Source: Neocallimastix lanati (nom. inval.) (taxonomy: Eukaryota; Neocallimastigomycota; Neocallimastigomycetes; Neocallimastigales; Neocallimastigaceae). From it: a stretch of 64,000 bases of DNA. Position numbers and translations under genes: made by a program. This document shows positions 62,154-64,000 of the stretch, piece by piece. The stretch covers positions 64,001 to 128,000 of the forward strand of contig JACVTC010000135.1 of assembly GCA_016946835.1 (NCBI GenBank), in the 5' to 3' direction. The first letter of the stretch is position 1. Each line of letters starts with the position of its first letter. The notes under the pieces are model-generated. The model was not told the origin of the DNA. It did no database searches and saw only the letters and a list, made by a program, of their open reading frames with translations.

Positions 62154-63183
62154 TATACTTAAGATTTATTTATTAATTTTATTTTCAAATGAACAATACA
62201 AATATACAAAATTTAATACACCTGACTATTTAATATTAAATCATATTAATTACATATATTTATGTAGACTAAAACAATTTATGTTTTTATAATTATAGTA
62301 ATAATATGACATATATTTATGTATTTTACATTAATTTATGTTTATTTACTTGGTGATATAAAATATTATTATAAATTTATTTAATACATTCACTTATATA
62401 ATATAATTAATAATTAAAAATAAAAACATGTATATTTGATTGTAAAATTTTAAATATATAAAATTACTGTTATTGAAAAATACCATTAAGTGTTCTATGT
62501 TTTTTTTTTTCTTATAATAAAAGATAATAATAAGCTTTTGAATTAAAATATTACATAACAACTAGGAAAAAAGAAATTATGGTTTTAAAGAACATCATAT
62601 AAATAATTTTCAAGTTAAAAAATATTATTTAAGGAAAATATTTTATTAAGTAAAACTTCTATATATAATATAATAATTACAGATATATTTATTTTTGCTT
62701 TACTAATTATTTTACTATAAAGTGAGCTTTGAAAATATTTTATATTTCAATAAAGAAAATAAATTATTTTCTAATGACAAAAATAATTCTCTACTTAGAA
62801 AATTTATTCATTTCCTTTATTAAAATAAATATTCAAAGATTATTATCGTTTATATATTAACGCTTATTAATATTGATGATCACATTTTATATATAATATT
62901 AAGAAATATATTTTTATATATATAATTACCTTTTAAATACTATATATTTATATTTATTTAAAATATATTCATTAAATATTAATAATATGTTGATATGTTG
63001 ATATTTATTAACAATAATATTTTACTAATTAATTTACCAACTTTATTTCATAAAAGAATAATAAATATTATTATTTAATTTATCTAATTTGTTGCTATAA
63101 TGATTTTTACATATAAAATAATTTTTTTATAATAACTATCTCACAAAAGAAATTTAAATAATATTATTATCAAAATATATCAT
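62154..63183. other. Unique AT-rich spacer, nothing recognised
   Basis: About 1 kb of non-repetitive AT-rich DNA between an AAT array and an ATT array. Only short open frames without coding composition. Confidence 0.5.
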
Positions 63184-64000
63184 ATTTATTATTATTATTA
63201 TTATTTATTATTTTTATTATTTATTATTATTATTATTATTTATTATTTTTATTATTTATTATTTATTATTATTATTATTATTTATTATTTATTATTTATT
63301 ATTATTATTTATTATTATTTATTATTCATTATTAGTATTATTATTATTTATTATTATTTATTATTATCAATATAAATTTATAAAAGTTAATAATACTATA
63401 AAACTTTCCTACATATACTACTTATTTATGTAAATATTTCAATTAAATATTCATATAAACCATTTCTATTACTATTATTTTATTCTATTATGAAAATTAT
63501 TTATAATTTTTATATATAATAAATACTTTTCATCTAAAATACTTGTATTTTAATAGAGTAAATTATGAATAAAATCAATAGCTCATATTTATATAATTAA
63601 ATTATTCAATTTATAAAAACTTCAAAATAATTTTTTATATATTATATATTTTAACATTATTATTATTATTTATTATTATTATTGTTTATTATTATTATTT
63701 ATTAGTAGTATTATTTATTATTATTATTAATTATTATTATTGTTTATTATTATTATTTATTAGTAGTATTATTTATTATTATTAGTTTTATTAATTATTA
63801 TTATTAGTATTATTATTTATTATTATTTATTATTATTATTTGTAAGTTTTATTACTATTTATTATTATTTATTATTATTTATTATTATTATTATTATTAT
63901 TTATTTGTAGTATCATTATTTATTAGTAGTATTATTATTTATTATTATTGATTAATTATTATTATCATTTATTATTATTAATTATTATTATTAATTATTA
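63184..64000. repeat. ATT/TTTATT repeat arrays at the right end
   Basis: Two T-rich blocks (63184-63370 and 63655-64000) of ATT and TTTATT units, the second with repeated TTTATTAGTAGTATTATTTA segments, around a unique stretch at 63371-63654. They run off the window. Confidence 0.9.

Noticed and set aside
1-64000. Fungal dockerin or glycoside hydrolase domains.
   Set aside because: I looked for the WC/CC-rich dockerin pattern and for catalytic-domain-like sequence in the spliced frames and saw none; cysteine-rich repeats here are of the GYY...C type only.
1-64000. CRISPR array or prokaryotic operon interpretation of the regular repeats.
   Set aside because: Repeats are simple AT tracts without unique spacers, and the genes have spliceosomal introns.

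Overview
The window comes from an extremely AT-rich eukaryotic genome. Long stretches are almost purely A and T, built of AAT/ATT/AAAT simple repeats and homopolymer runs. Protein-coding exons stand out as islands of normal codon use joined by GT-AG introns. All the substantial coding sequence belongs to one family of very large, secreted, cysteine-rich repeat proteins. Their short repeats resemble GYYLNxGxDKxxxPLIKC...C, which I associate with the non-catalytic scaffoldins of anaerobic gut fungi (Neocallimastigomycota: Neocallimastix, Piromyces, Anaeromyces and relatives). Base composition, repeat landscape and protein family together point to that phylum. I cannot name the genus.

Five tandem paralogues lie on the + strand, each separated by several kb of simple-sequence DNA. 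Gene 1 (<1-3788) is cut by the left edge. Gene 2 is 7272-16237 (6 exons, 2239 aa), gene 3 is 22766-31977 (7 exons, 2234 aa), gene 4 is 35815-45286 (10 exons, 1799 aa) and gene 5 is 49388-59611 (6 exons, 2264 aa). The exon chains were joined by hand; each keeps one open frame to a stop, with a total coding length divisible by three. Introns after the first are all phase 1. The first intron is phase 2 in every complete gene.

Each complete gene starts with a 23-nt coding exon that is separated by 460-1076 bp from the rest of the signal peptide. In genes 2-4 this micro-exon sits at the end of a conserved block of about 230-260 bp, probably promoter plus 5' UTR. Gene 5 keeps the 23-nt exon but lacks the block. 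Genes 1, 2, 3 and 5 share one architecture: GYYLN-type repeats, a CSGWK module (two copies in the complete genes), a single 'C-x(3-5)-C-xxT-x-GYI' module, an acidic linker, a conserved C-terminal domain and a short last exon. Gene 4 differs: the module that is single in its paralogues has been expanded to about eight copies, mostly one per symmetric phase-1 exon, in place of the N-terminal GYYLN arrays.

The genes probably all supply secreted structural proteins, plausibly alternative scaffolds for plant-cell-wall-degrading enzyme complexes (inference). No enzyme domain, fungal dockerin, tRNA, rRNA, transposase or CRISPR was seen. The only other coding-like sequence is a short ankyrin-repeat fragment at 60635-60895. 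Intergenic DNA (about 3.8-7.0, 16.2-22.5, 32-35.5, 45.3-49.4 and 59.6-64 kb) is simple repeat, with several longer tandem or dispersed duplications inside it.
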